DNA from: Rhodoferax sp.
GTDB taxonomy: Bacteria > Pseudomonadota > Gammaproteobacteria > Burkholderiales > Burkholderiaceae_C
DNA: 64,000 bases
Assembly (NCBI RefSeq): GCF_023700745.1
Contig: NZ_JAMPYG010000006.1
Coordinates: forward strand, 1 to 64,000
Direction of reading: 5' to 3'
Shown here: positions 27,791 through 36,543 of the stretch, in pieces
How positions within the stretch are numbered: the stretch's first letter is position 1
How the letters are laid out: each line of letters starts with the position of its first letter
Notes under the pieces: generated by a model
Told to the model about the DNA's origin: nothing
The model's database searches: none
Seen by the model: only the letters and a program-made list of their open reading frames with translations
Translations under genes and position numbers: made by a program

Positions 27791-28798
27791 ATGAAACGAC
27801 TCGTACTTAAATCGCTCGTTGCCGCCGTAGCCCTGGCCGCTTTCGGCATGGCCTCTGCGCAGGACATCAGGGAGCGCACGTTCAAGTTCGCCACCAATGG
27901 CGCAGGCGAGCACCCCTCGGTGGCTGGCATGAAAAAATTCTCGGAGCTGGTGGCGGCCAAGTCGGGTGGCAAGATGCAGGTCAAGATGTTCGTCGGCGGC
28001 ATCCTCGGCAGCGACCAGGCCAACATTTCGGCCATCCAGGGCGGTACGCTGGAAATGGCTGTCATGAATACCGGTATTCTGGCCAGCGTGGCCAAGGAAC
28101 TGGCGATTTTCGACTTTCCGTTCCTGTTCGCCAACAACAAGGAATCTGACGCGCTGGTGGATGGCCCGGTGGGCAAGAAACTGCACCAGAAACTCGAAGC
28201 CAAAGGCCTGATCGGCTTGTCGTACTGGGAGCTGGGTTACCGCGAGATCACCAACAGCAAGCGTCCACTGCTCAAGGTGGAAGACATTGAGGGCCTGAAA
28301 CTGCGCGTGATCCCGAACCCGATCAACGTGGCTTGGGTCAAGGCGCTGGGCGCCAACCCGACCCCGCTGCCCTTCCCCGAGGTGTACAGCGCCTTGGAGC
28401 AAAAAGCCATTGACGGTCAGGAAAACCCGGTGTCGGTGATTGCCACCAGCAAGTTCTGGGAAGTCCAGAAGTACATGACGATGACCAATCACCAGTACAA
28501 CCCGCAGTCGGTGATCTTCAGCAAGAAGATCTGGGACAGTCTGAGCCCGGCCGAACGCAAAATTCTGGATGACTCGGCCGACGAGGCGACCAAGTACCAG
28601 CGCGAACAGGCGCGTGCTGCAGTGGCCGTGAACATGGAGCTGTTGAAGAAAAATGGCATGGCCGTGTCGGAGTTTGCACCGGCTGAAGTGGCCAAGCTGC
28701 GCGAGAAGATGAAACCGGTGATTGCCCAGTTCAGCGCCAACGTGGGCGAAGAGACGGTGGCGGAAGTCCAGGCCGAATTGGCCAAGATGCGCAAATAA
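27791..28798 (+). CDS. dctP: TRAP transporter substrate-binding protein (DctP)
   Basis: A 335-residue periplasmic receptor with a signal peptide ending at MASA-QD. The LRVIPNPINVAWVKALGANP segment contains the conserved arginine expected to grip a carboxylate. A GGAGAG ribosome site precedes the ATG at 27791. It follows dctM after 85 bp and is followed by a 10-bp hairpin and then the dehydroquinase-like gene. The ligand is probably the substrate of the downstream shikimate-type enzymes; this is inference. Confidence 0.94.
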   Translation: MKRLVLKSLVAAVALAAFGMASAQDIRERTFKFATNGAGEHPSVAGMKKFSELVAAKSGGKMQVKMFVGGILGSDQANISAIQGGTLEMAVMNTGILASVAKELAIFDFPFLFANNKESDALVDGPVGKKLHQKLEAKGLIGLSYWELGYREITNSKRPLLKVEDIEGLKLRVIPNPINVAWVKALGANPTPLPFPEVYSALEQKAIDGQENPVSVIATSKFWEVQKYMTMTNHQYNPQSVIFSKKIWDSLSPAERKILDDSADEATKYQREQARAAVAVNMELLKKNGMAVSEFAPAEVAKLREKMKPVIAQFSANVGEETVAEVQAELAKMRK

Positions 28799-28805
28799 GG
28801 GTGTC

Positions 28806-28835
28806 ATGACCAGCGTCCCAAGAGGCGCTGGTCAT
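28806..28835 (+). other. Intercistronic hairpin between dctP and aroQ-like gene
   Basis: ATGACCAGCG (28806-28815) and CGCTGGTCAT (28826-28835) form a perfect 10-bp stem with a 10-base loop, eight bases after the dctP stop. No T run follows directly, so it may stabilise the dctP message and allow more receptor than downstream enzyme, a common arrangement. Confidence 0.55.
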
Positions 28836-28873
28836 CCATGTGCTCATCTTTTTACAACTTCACAGGAAATTTC

Positions 28874-29320
28874 ATGCGAGTTCTCATGCTGCACGGCATC
28901 AACCACAACATGTTTGGCAAGCGCGACCCCAAGCAGTACGGCACCATCACGCTCGACGAGATCAATGCCTCGTTGAGCGCGCTCGGCCAGGAACTGGGTG
29001 TCGAGGTCCAGGCTTACCAGACCAACTGTGAAGGCGAGATGTGCGAGCGCATCCACCAGGGCTACCAGGACGGTGTCGATGCCGTGCTGATCAATGCCGG
29101 CGCCTGGACGCATTACTCCTATGGCATTCGTGACGCGCTGGCCATCCTGACCTGCCCGGTCGTGGAGTTGCACATGTCCAACATCCATGCGCGCGAGGAA
29201 TTCCGCCACCACTCGGTGTTCGGCGAAATCGTCATGGGCCAGATTTGTGGTTTTGGCGTGGACAGTTATCTGCTGGCCTTGCGCGCTGGCGTGTCGGCTG
29301 CAAAGGCTGCAAAAAAATGA
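28874..29320 (+). CDS. aroQ: Type II 3-dehydroquinate dehydratase-like protein
   Basis: A 148-residue protein of the flavodoxin-like dehydroquinase family. The catalytic loop RDPKQYG (family REPxxYG) keeps its tyrosine. The INAGAWTHYSYGIRDAL and VVELHMSNIHAREEFRHHS segments keep the His and Arg of the active site. The N-terminal HGINHNMFG differs from the usual GPNLNLLG. It is coupled by a four-base overlap to a shikimate-dehydrogenase-like gene and lies behind a TRAP transporter, so a catabolic role is likelier than aromatic amino acid synthesis. A type I enzyme (aroD) is encoded at 55238-56020. Confidence 0.9.
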   Translation: MRVLMLHGINHNMFGKRDPKQYGTITLDEINASLSALGQELGVEVQAYQTNCEGEMCERIHQGYQDGVDAVLINAGAWTHYSYGIRDALAILTCPVVELHMSNIHAREEFRHHSVFGEIVMGQICGFGVDSYLLALRAGVSAAKAAKK

Positions 29321-30147
29321 AGATCGACGGCAATACCGAAATCATTGCGCACATCGGTTTCCCGACCTTCGCATTCAAGGCCCCGAAAATCTACAACCCC
29401 TGGTTTGAAGCCTCCGGCATCAACGCCATCGTGGTGCCCATGGGCTGCCAGGCGGCCGACTACCCCGATTTTTTGCGCACCGTCTTCAAGCTGGTCAACA
29501 TCCGCGGCGCCCTCATCACCATGCCGCACAAGGTGACCACCGTGGGCCTGCTCGACGAAGTGCTGTCGACGGCGGCCATCGCCGGCTCGTGCAACGCGGT
29601 GCGTCGCCTGGCCGATGGTCGCTTGCAGGGCGACATGTTTGACGGTGAAGGCTTCGTCCGCGGCCTCAAGCGCAAGGGCTTCGACCCCAAAGGCCGCCGC
29701 ACCCTGGTGGTGGGCGCCGGTGGTGTCGGTTGCGCCATTGCCGCCTCGCTGGCTGCTGCGGGCGTGCTGGAAATGGATCTGTTCGATGTCCATGACGAAG
29801 CCGCAACCGGCCTGGCCCAGCGCCTGGTACAACACTACCCGAGCATGTCGGTACGCACCGGCTCCAAGGACCCGGCGGGTTACGAACTGCTGGTGAACGC
29901 CACCCCGATGGGCATGAACGACGGCGACCCGCTGCCGGTCGACATGGCGCGGGTGGACCCGTCCACCTTCGTCGGTGAAGTGGTCATGAAAACCGACATG
30001 ACCGCCTTTTTGAAAGCCGCGCAGGCACGGGGTTGCCGCATTCAGATCGGCTCGGACATGCTGTTTGAGCAGATTCCGGCCTACCTGGAATTTTTTGGCT
30101 ACCCCAGCACCACGCCCGAAGCCCTGCGTGCCGTGGCGCAAACATGA
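29317..30147 (+). CDS. Shikimate dehydrogenase-like oxidoreductase (catabolic paralogue 1)
   Basis: A 276-residue AroE-fold enzyme with an N-terminal substrate domain and an NAD(P) domain (VVGAGGVGCAIAASLAAAG). The catalytic lysine is in ITMPHK and the catalytic aspartate in MFDGEGF (family NTDGxG). The two serines that bind the shikimate carboxylate in AroE (HSKS region) are replaced in FPTFAFKAPKIYN. A substrate other than shikimate is therefore likely. The ATG at 29317 overlaps the aroQ-like stop. Confidence 0.88.
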   Translation: MKIDGNTEIIAHIGFPTFAFKAPKIYNPWFEASGINAIVVPMGCQAADYPDFLRTVFKLVNIRGALITMPHKVTTVGLLDEVLSTAAIAGSCNAVRRLADGRLQGDMFDGEGFVRGLKRKGFDPKGRRTLVVGAGGVGCAIAASLAAAGVLEMDLFDVHDEAATGLAQRLVQHYPSMSVRTGSKDPAGYELLVNATPMGMNDGDPLPVDMARVDPSTFVGEVVMKTDMTAFLKAAQARGCRIQIGSDMLFEQIPAYLEFFGYPSTTPEALRAVAQT

Positions 30148-30150
30148 ATC

Positions 30151-30216
30151 CGTGATGGCGAACCAAGTGAAGCAATCCATCAACACATGGACTGCCGCGC
30201 TTCGCTCACAGTGACG
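30151..30216. repeat. Long imperfect palindrome, family C
   Basis: The two halves around AAGCAATCCATCAACACATGG are imperfect inverted copies (CGTGATGGCGAACCAAGTGA on the left against CGCTTCGCTCACAGTGACG on the right). They resemble the widespread extragenic palindrome with cores TCATTGCGAGC and GAAGCAATCCA. It fills most of the gap between the shikimate-dehydrogenase-like gene and the lyase gene. It is degraded, so its age is probably considerable. Confidence 0.6.
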
Positions 30217-30250
30217 AGATACATTTGTTAAACGTATTGGAAGCAACACC

Positions 30251-31183
30251 ATGACCCAACCCACCACCCCAGATGTCCTGATCTCTGAAGTCGGCCCGCG
30301 CGACGGCTTGCAATCGGTCAAGGCGACCATGCCCACCGCCGACAAATTTCGCTGGATCGACGCACTGGTGACCGCTGGCCTGCGCGAAATCGAGGTCTGC
30401 TCGTTCGTTCCGCCGAAGCTGTTACCACAAATGGCCGATGCGGCCGAGGTGGTGCGTCACGCCCTGCAATACCCCGGTGTCACGGTGATGGCGCTGGTGC
30501 CCAATTTGCGTGGTGCTGAGGCGGCCTTGAAGTCGGGCGTGCACAAGCTCACCATCCCGTGCTCGGCCAGCGAAGCGCATTCCCTGGCCAACGTGCGCAA
30601 GAGCCGCAAGGACATGGTCGAGGAAGTGCGCGCCATCGTGCACCTGCGCGACGAGATCGCGCCGGGGGTCAAGATCGAAGCGGGTCTCTCGACCGCCTTT
30701 GGCTGCACCATCCAGGGTGAAGTGACCGACGACGATGTGGTCTGGATGGCCGAACAGGTGGTCGCTGCCGGGGTCGACGAAGCCGGTTTGTCCGACACCA
30801 CCGGCATGGCCAACCCGGCCCAGGTGCGCCGTCTCTTCAACAAGGTGCGCGCAGCCATTGGCGACAAGACCGGCGCCGCCCACATGCACAACACGCGTGG
30901 CCTGGGCCTGGCCAATTGCCTGGCAGCCTATGACGTGGGCGTGCGCACCTTTGATGCGTCGCTGGGTGGCCTGGGCGGCTGCCCTTATGCGCCCGGCGCC
31001 TCCGGCAACGTGGTCACCGAAGACCTGGTCTTCATGTTCGAGGCCATGGGCATCAGCACCGGTGTCGACATTGAAAAACTCATCGCCGCCCGGGAACCCC
31101 TGATGGCCGGCCTGCCGGGCGAACCGGTCTACGGCATGACACCACTGGCCGGCCTGCCCAAAAACTGGAAACTGGCGGCTTGA
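30251..31183 (+). CDS. Hydroxymethylglutaryl-CoA lyase family enzyme
   Basis: A 310-residue TIM-barrel lyase of the HMG-CoA lyase family, cleaving a 3-hydroxyacyl-CoA to acetyl-CoA or a similar product plus a keto compound. The substrate motif EVGPRDGLQ is at residues 14-22. The metal-binding HMHNTRGLG is near 215. The signature GLGGCPYAPGASGN with the catalytic cysteine is near 240. Whether the substrate is HMG-CoA itself or an analogue from the local pathway cannot be told. Confidence 0.93.
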   Translation: MTQPTTPDVLISEVGPRDGLQSVKATMPTADKFRWIDALVTAGLREIEVCSFVPPKLLPQMADAAEVVRHALQYPGVTVMALVPNLRGAEAALKSGVHKLTIPCSASEAHSLANVRKSRKDMVEEVRAIVHLRDEIAPGVKIEAGLSTAFGCTIQGEVTDDDVVWMAEQVVAAGVDEAGLSDTTGMANPAQVRRLFNKVRAAIGDKTGAAHMHNTRGLGLANCLAAYDVGVRTFDASLGGLGGCPYAPGASGNVVTEDLVFMFEAMGISTGVDIEKLIAAREPLMAGLPGEPVYGMTPLAGLPKNWKLAA

Positions 31184-31231
31184 CGCAAGGACAGCCACCG
31201 GCCCGGGTCCGCCCTCCTGCAGAAGCTGCGG

Positions 31232-31259
31232 CTTGTGGGAGCGGCGCCCTCGCCGCGAA
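31232..31259 (+). repeat. REP-like hairpin, family B copy 1
   Basis: TGTGGGAGCGGCG-CCCT-CGCCGCGAA has a six-base stem GCGGCG/CGCCGC with a CCCT loop. It lies in the gap before the AEC carrier gene. It resembles the GTAGGAGCGGC-type REP sequences of pseudomonads. Further copies are at 56108, 56150, 56194 and 58650. Confidence 0.75.
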
Positions 31260-31278
31260 GGATTGAGGCGAAAGCCCC

Positions 31279-32151
31279 ATGCTCCTGCGCATCGTCAGCA
31301 TCGTCTTCCCGATCTTCATCATTGTGATGATCGGCTTTACCTATGGGCGCAAGCACCGGCCTGACATGCAGGTGGCCAACAGCCTCAACATTTCGGTGTT
31401 TTTGCCGGCGCTGTTTTTTTCGGCGCTGGCGGGCAAATCGTTCAATCTGGCAGACCACATTCCCATCGCCCTGGGCTGCGCCGTCGTGGTGCTGGGATCG
31501 GGTGTCCTGACCTGGCTCGTGGCCCGGCTGCTCGGCATGGACCCCAGGACCCTGGTGCCGCCGTCCATGTTCAACAACGTTGGCAACATGGGTCTGCCCT
31601 TGCTGCTGCTGACCTTTGGCGAACAGACGCTGGGGGCCGCCGTGGTGCTGATGCTGGTGGTGACGGTGTTGCAGTTCACCGTGGGCATCTGGCTGCTGAG
31701 TGGGCGTTTCAATGCAACAATGCTCTGGCGTGAACCTTTGCTGGCAGCCGCCGGTGTCGGTATTTTTGTCAGCCTGAGCGGCCTGACGGTGTGGCCACCG
31801 CTAATGGTCGCTGCCAGGATGCTCGGTGACATTGCCCTGGGTCTGATGATTTTTTCTCTTGGTGTACGCTTGTCGTCCGCCCACCTGGGTGCCTGGCGCA
31901 CCGGTCTGGTGGGCGCCTGCGTGACACCGCTCACCGGCATGCTGGTGGCCTGGGCATTTGGTCTGATGACCGGCTTGAGCCTGCTGGAGCAAGATATGCT
32001 GTTTGTCTTTGGTGCGCTGCCGCCAGCGGTGTCGAGCTTTATCATTGCCGAACGCTACCAGCAGGAACCCGACAAGGTGGCCAGCATTGTCATCATCGGC
32101 AATGCGGCAGCGCTGTTTTTTATCCCCCTGGCGCTCGCGCTGCGCCTGTAA
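31279..32151 (+). CDS. AEC (auxin efflux carrier) family transporter
   Basis: A 290-residue membrane protein with about ten helices in two inverted halves, family AEC/malonate-type carriers. The first helices (LLRIVSIVFPIFIIVMIGF) and the PPSMFNNVGNMGLPLLLL segment with its conserved asparagine are typical. It may export or exchange an organic acid. It lies downstream of the lyase with a REP-like hairpin in between, and upstream of a thioesterase by 15 bp. Another AEC carrier is at 36544-37482. Confidence 0.88.
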   Translation: MLLRIVSIVFPIFIIVMIGFTYGRKHRPDMQVANSLNISVFLPALFFSALAGKSFNLADHIPIALGCAVVVLGSGVLTWLVARLLGMDPRTLVPPSMFNNVGNMGLPLLLLTFGEQTLGAAVVLMLVVTVLQFTVGIWLLSGRFNATMLWREPLLAAAGVGIFVSLSGLTVWPPLMVAARMLGDIALGLMIFSLGVRLSSAHLGAWRTGLVGACVTPLTGMLVAWAFGLMTGLSLLEQDMLFVFGALPPAVSSFIIAERYQQEPDKVASIVIIGNAAALFFIPLALALRL

Positions 32152-32166
32152 CCGGAGCCCCTCCCC

Positions 32167-32658
32167 ATGGATTTGCCGATTCACCAGCTGTCGATGACGG
32201 TGCTGATGACCCCCGACACCGCCAATTTTTCCGGCAACGTGCATGGCGGCACCATTTTGAAATTGTTGGATCAGGTGGCCTTTGCCTGCGCCAGCCGCTA
32301 CGCCGGACGCTACGTGGTCACGCTCAGCGTCGACCAGGTGATGTTTCGCCAGCCGATTCATGTCGGCGAGCTGGTCACCTTTTTGTCGTCGGTGAACCAC
32401 ACAGGTTCTTCGTCGATGGAGATCGGCATCAAGGTGATTGCCGAGAACATCCAGAACCGCGTGGTGCGCCACGTCAACAGTTGCTTCTTCACCATGGTGG
32501 CGGTCGATGATGACAAAAAACCGGCACTCGTGACCCCGCTGCAACCCACCACGCCTGACGAACTGCGCCGCCATGCTGCCGCTGAACTGCGCAAACAGAT
32601 GCGCCGCGAGATGGAACAGCGCTTTGCCGCGACCCGGACCAGCCCGGAATCCACCTGA
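32167..32658 (+). CDS. Acyl-CoA thioesterase (hotdog fold)
   Basis: A 163-residue cytoplasmic thioesterase hydrolysing acyl-CoA to free acid and CoA. The MTPDTANFSGNVHGGTILKL segment and the following helix DQVAFACASRYAG are characteristic of the BACH/YciA-type hotdog domain, and the asparagine/aspartate region lies at residues 20-36. The C terminus is a charged helix. In the operon it could release the acyl product or relieve CoA sequestration. Confidence 0.9.
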   Translation: MDLPIHQLSMTVLMTPDTANFSGNVHGGTILKLLDQVAFACASRYAGRYVVTLSVDQVMFRQPIHVGELVTFLSSVNHTGSSSMEIGIKVIAENIQNRVVRHVNSCFFTMVAVDDDKKPALVTPLQPTTPDELRRHAAAELRKQMRREMEQRFAATRTSPEST

Positions 32659-32669
32659 TTGGTAACCCC

Positions 32670-33506
32670 ATGACATCCCTGCACAACCCCATGATCGACT
32701 GCCACGTCCACATCTTTGACCCGGACCGTTTTCCCTATGCGCCAGACACCTGGTATCGCCCGGCCGCTGGCGAGACCGGCACGGCGATCCAGCTGGGGCA
32801 TGTGCTTGATGCCCACGGTGTCTCGCACGCACTGATCGTCGGACCCAACTCGGGCTACGGTCTGGACAACCGTTGCCTGCTGGACGCGCTGGCACAGGGC
32901 AAGGGACGCTTCAAGGGCGTGGCCGTGGTGCGCAATGACGCCAGTCGTGCCGAGTTGCAGGACCTGCAGGCGGCGGGCGTGGTAGGCGTGGCCATGAACG
33001 TGGCGTTGCTCGGTGTGGATTTTTACCGCGACACCGGGCCACTGCTGCAGCATTTGCGCGATCTGGGCCTGTGGGCGCAGGTGCAGGTGCAGGCCGATGA
33101 CCTGGTGGCCCTGAAACCCTTGCTGCAGGACAGCGGTGCCCAGCTGCTGTTCGACCACTGCGGCCGCCCGGACCCGAAGGCGGGCGTGGGCCAGGCCGGC
33201 TTTACAGCCTTGCTGTCCCTGGCAGAGACCGGGCGTGCCTGCGTCAAGCTGTCCAGCCTGGCCAAATGCAGCACCCTGCCCTATCCTTACCCGGATGCGT
33301 GGCCTTATGTGCAGGCGCTGCTGCAGGCCTACACACCACAGGCCCTGGTGTGGGCCTCCGACTGGCCGTTTCTACGGGCACCGGCGCGCATCGACTATGG
33401 CCCGTTGCTGGCATTGTTTGCACAACTGGTACCCGATGCCACCGACCGTCAAGCCATCGGGTATGACACCCCGCGCCGCTTGTTCGGGTTTGCAGAGTCG
33501 CTGTAG
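32670..33506 (+). CDS. Amidohydrolase family protein, LigI-like (2-pyrone-4,6-dicarboxylate hydrolase type)
   Basis: A 278-residue TIM-barrel hydrolase. The N-terminal metal-type motif DCHVHIFDPDRFPY, the FDHCGRP strand near residue 168 and the WASDWPF motif near residue 230 are those of the LigI/amidohydrolase_2 family, which opens lactone rings of pyrone dicarboxylates in protocatechuate 4,5-cleavage. The exact substrate here is not certain. It abuts the HAD gene directly. Confidence 0.85.
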   Translation: MTSLHNPMIDCHVHIFDPDRFPYAPDTWYRPAAGETGTAIQLGHVLDAHGVSHALIVGPNSGYGLDNRCLLDALAQGKGRFKGVAVVRNDASRAELQDLQAAGVVGVAMNVALLGVDFYRDTGPLLQHLRDLGLWAQVQVQADDLVALKPLLQDSGAQLLFDHCGRPDPKAGVGQAGFTALLSLAETGRACVKLSSLAKCSTLPYPYPDAWPYVQALLQAYTPQALVWASDWPFLRAPARIDYGPLLALFAQLVPDATDRQAIGYDTPRRLFGFAESL

Positions 33507-34202
33507 ATGACAAAAAAACAAGCCCATCATGACCGCCATCCCATGGTGAAAAACAACATTCAGGCTGTCATTTTTGACTGCGACGGCACACTGGTAGACA
33601 GCGAAGTGCCGAGCATGGACGTGTTGCACGCCCATGCCCGTGCGCTGGGCCTTGACTTCACGCGTGAACAGGCCCACCAGCAGTTTCGCGGTGTGCGCAT
33701 GGCCGATTGCATAACCTGGATTGGCGCGCAACTGCAGCACAAGCCGGATGGTTTTGAACTGGATTTCGCGCGCAGTGTCCGCACTGCGCAGGCTGAGCGC
33801 TTCAATGAAGGTCTGGCGGTCATTCCTGGCGCATTCGAGTTGCTGGAGACGCTGAAGATTCCGTTTTGCGTGGCCACCAATGGACCACGGGAAAAAGCTG
33901 AACTGACACTGGGCCTCACAGGTTTGCTCGGGTTTTTCCCGGACCGCCTGTTCAGCGCCTATGAAGTGGGCATCTACAAGCCTGATCCGGGCCTGTTTTT
34001 GCATGCTGCCAGGGCCATGGGCGTGGCGCCGCAATACTGTGCTGTGGTCGAGGACAGCCTGCCGGGCATCCAGGCGGGTCTGGCGGCCGGGATGCAGGTT
34101 TATGCACTGCTTCCTCCCGATGCATTGAGTCCGGACGTCGCGCAGCAGGTTCGCCTCATCAAGGATTTGGCCGAATTGAATTTCCAGGAGCCTGCCCAGT
34201 GA
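33507..34202 (+). CDS. HAD family hydrolase (phosphoglycolate/beta-phosphoglucomutase type)
   Basis: A HAD-superfamily phosphatase, 231 residues from the ATG at 33507 or 219 from the ATG at 33543. The shorter form fits the family better, because DCDGTLVDSE (motif I, nucleophile Asp) should be near the N terminus. Motif II lies in CVATNGPREK, and VVEDSLPGIQAGLAAG holds motif IV. A cap domain lies at residues about 30-95. The stop overlaps the GTG of the next gene. Substrate unknown. Confidence 0.88.
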   Translation: MTKKQAHHDRHPMVKNNIQAVIFDCDGTLVDSEVPSMDVLHAHARALGLDFTREQAHQQFRGVRMADCITWIGAQLQHKPDGFELDFARSVRTAQAERFNEGLAVIPGAFELLETLKIPFCVATNGPREKAELTLGLTGLLGFFPDRLFSAYEVGIYKPDPGLFLHAARAMGVAPQYCAVVEDSLPGIQAGLAAGMQVYALLPPDALSPDVAQQVRLIKDLAELNFQEPAQ

Positions 34203-34957
34203 ATGCGGACCTGTATTTCTGGCTGGCGGGCTGCGCGGCCCTGCTCGTTGGTCTTTCCAAGGGCGGTCTGCCCGCTGTTGGCATGTTGGCCGTTCCGGTG
34301 TTGTCCCTGCTGATGTCACCGGTAAAAGCTGCCGTCTTGCTGCTCCCCATCTTCGTCATTTCCGATGTCGTTGGCATCTGGCTGTACCGGCGTGACTACA
34401 GTGCAGCCAACCTCCGCATCCTGATCCCGGCAGGCGTCTTCGGTGTGCTGGTCGGATGGCTGACCGCCTCCCTCGTTTCGGACATGGCCATCACGTTTCT
34501 GATTGGTGTTGTGGGGGTGGCGTTTTGCCTGAATGTGTGGCTGCGCAAACAAGACAATGCGCCGGCACAGCCCGCAGATACCGTCAAGGGCTGGTTCTGG
34601 GGCAGCCTGGCAGGCTTTACCAGCTTTATTTCGCATGCCGGTGCCCCGCCCTTTCAGGTGTACATGCTGCCGCAAAAATTACCAAAAACAGAATTCGCCG
34701 GGACTGCCACCATCGTCTTTGCAGTGATCAACGCCGCCAAAATTCTTCCTTATCAGAATTTGCGGCCCTATTCGGGCGAGACCCTGTGGAGCGCTGCCGT
34801 GTTGATTCCGTTTGCCCTGATCGGAACCGTTTGCGGCGCCTATCTGACGCGGCGCATGGCCGATGTCTGGTTTTACCGGATCGTACAGATCAGTTTGTTC
34901 GCGGTGTCACTCAAACTCATCTTCGATGCCTTGCAGAGTTACCTCGGCTTGACCTGA
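34199..34957 (+). CDS. TauE/SafE family membrane permease
   Basis: A 252-residue membrane protein with about eight helices and the GLSKGGLPAVGMLAVPVLS stretch at residues 18-37, a hallmark of TauE/SafE (sulfite/sulfonate or organic anion export). It starts with GTG overlapping the HAD stop by four bases. Its end overlaps the end of the convergent antiporter gene by 41 bases. Known relatives export sulfite, sulfoacetate or organic anions; the substrate here is open. Confidence 0.88.
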   Translation: MNADLYFWLAGCAALLVGLSKGGLPAVGMLAVPVLSLLMSPVKAAVLLLPIFVISDVVGIWLYRRDYSAANLRILIPAGVFGVLVGWLTASLVSDMAITFLIGVVGVAFCLNVWLRKQDNAPAQPADTVKGWFWGSLAGFTSFISHAGAPPFQVYMLPQKLPKTEFAGTATIVFAVINAAKILPYQNLRPYSGETLWSAAVLIPFALIGTVCGAYLTRRMADVWFYRIVQISLFAVSLKLIFDALQSYLGLT

Positions 34958-36446
34958 CCTGCTCTGTTGGCATTGGCAGCTTCAGACCAACGGTTTTGAC
35001 GACGCCGTCTGACATGGTGCGCACACTCAATTCAGCACTGTCCAACGCCATGTGGTCACCCACCACCAGCGGCCGCCTGATGGCCTGGGTAAGCCAGGCA
35101 TCGACGCTCAGATCAGCATCATCCGGTGCCTGCAGACCGTAAAAGTCGCAAACATCTGCCACCCTGGTGTTGGCCTGGAGCGTGAAGTCGCCAAACACGG
35201 CCCGCACGGCAGACGTGTCGTTTTGATCGGGCAGCGCCACGCCCATCCTGTGGGCCAGCCAGCCGATCGTGCTGCCCTGCAACAACAACGAAGCGAGTAC
35301 CACCACAAAAGCCACATTGAAGATGATTCGTGCCTCGGGCAAGCCGGCCATGAAAGGAAAGATCGCCAGCACAATCGGCACCGCCCCGCGCAAACCAACC
35401 CAGGCGATATAGGCGATTTCCTTCAGGCTAAAGCGCAAGGGGGCCAGGCACAAGCCAACCGCCAGCGGCCGGGCAATGAACATCAGCACGGCGGCCACGC
35501 CCAGGGCCGGCCAGACGAATCCTTCGATCTCCGAGGGGGTCACCAGCAGACCCAGCAGCACAAACATCAGTGCCTGGGACAACCAGGCATAGCCGTCGAG
35601 CGCGGACAACGCCGATTGAACAATGCCCGGCACCCTTCGGTTCAAGACAATACCCAGCAGGTAAACCGCCAGAAAACCCGAGCCGCCGACCCAGGTGGCA
35701 AAGGCAAAGGTTGCCAGGCCTGCCATGGCCAGCAGCAGTGCAATGACGGCCCCGGAAGCTTCCAATTCGTAAATGCGGGGCAAGCCCCCGGCAAAAATCC
35801 GCCCAATCCCCACGCCGAGCAGCGCGCCCCAGGCAAACTGCTTGAGCAGCGACCAGGCGATGACGCTGAACGTCAGATCAGCGGCGGCGCCAGTGGCTGC
35901 AACTGAAGCCAGTCCAATCAGGGTGAGTGTCAGATACACCGCCATCGGGTCATTCATGCCGGACTCGATCTCCAGCGTGGTGGCCACCCGTTCGCTCAAT
36001 TGCACGCCGGACGTCTTGAGCAGAGAAAAAACAGCCGCCGCGTCGGTCGAGCCGACGATGGCGCCCAGCAACAGGGCATTGGTCCAGCTCAGCCTGAGCA
36101 GGTAGACTGCGGCAACGGCAGTGAGGCCTGCCGTCAGCAGCACGCCCAGCGAGGCGAGCACCAGGGCCGGCTTCAGACCGGTGCGAAATCGTGGGTAATC
36201 GGTGCGAAGACCACCATCAAGCAAGATGATGACCAGCGCAATATTGCCCACCCAGAAACTCAGGCGGTAGTCGCTGAACTCCCAGCCGCCCGGCCCATCA
36301 ACGCCGGCCAGTATCCCGGTCACCAGAAAAGCCAGCAGAAATGAGAACCCAGCCTTTTTCGAGAACACACCAACCAGCACGCTGATAAAAATCAGCGCAG
36401 AAGCACCGAGCAAGGGCAGGCTTAGAAAATCGAGGTTCAGGTTCAT
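34917..36446 (-). CDS. CPA1-type cation/proton antiporter (NhaP2-like)
   Basis: A 509-residue antiporter with 12-13 helices (residues 1-400) and a cytoplasmic C-terminal domain of about 110 residues resembling the TrkA-C/CorC-type regulatory end of NhaP2/CvrA. The GSTDAAAVFSLL and ESGMNDPMAVYLT motifs contain the aspartates of the ion site. It probably exchanges K+ or Na+ for H+. The ATG at 36446 is used; an open frame continues nine codons up. It follows the AEC gene on the minus strand, probably as the end of the tct operon. Confidence 0.92.
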   Translation of the reverse strand: MNLNLDFLSLPLLGASALIFISVLVGVFSKKAGFSFLLAFLVTGILAGVDGPGGWEFSDYRLSFWVGNIALVIILLDGGLRTDYPRFRTGLKPALVLASLGVLLTAGLTAVAAVYLLRLSWTNALLLGAIVGSTDAAAVFSLLKTSGVQLSERVATTLEIESGMNDPMAVYLTLTLIGLASVAATGAAADLTFSVIAWSLLKQFAWGALLGVGIGRIFAGGLPRIYELEASGAVIALLLAMAGLATFAFATWVGGSGFLAVYLLGIVLNRRVPGIVQSALSALDGYAWLSQALMFVLLGLLVTPSEIEGFVWPALGVAAVLMFIARPLAVGLCLAPLRFSLKEIAYIAWVGLRGAVPIVLAIFPFMAGLPEARIIFNVAFVVVLASLLLQGSTIGWLAHRMGVALPDQNDTSAVRAVFGDFTLQANTRVADVCDFYGLQAPDDADLSVDAWLTQAIRRPLVVGDHMALDSAELSVRTMSDGVVKTVGLKLPMPTEQVRSSRGNSARHRR

Positions 36447-36543
36447 CGTGCCATGGATTATCCATGTGCACATCCTGCGGAGAACAGGTCAGCCTGGTTG
36501 ATCCACGGACAAAACCTGGGGTGAAAAACCAGGCTTGACGCGC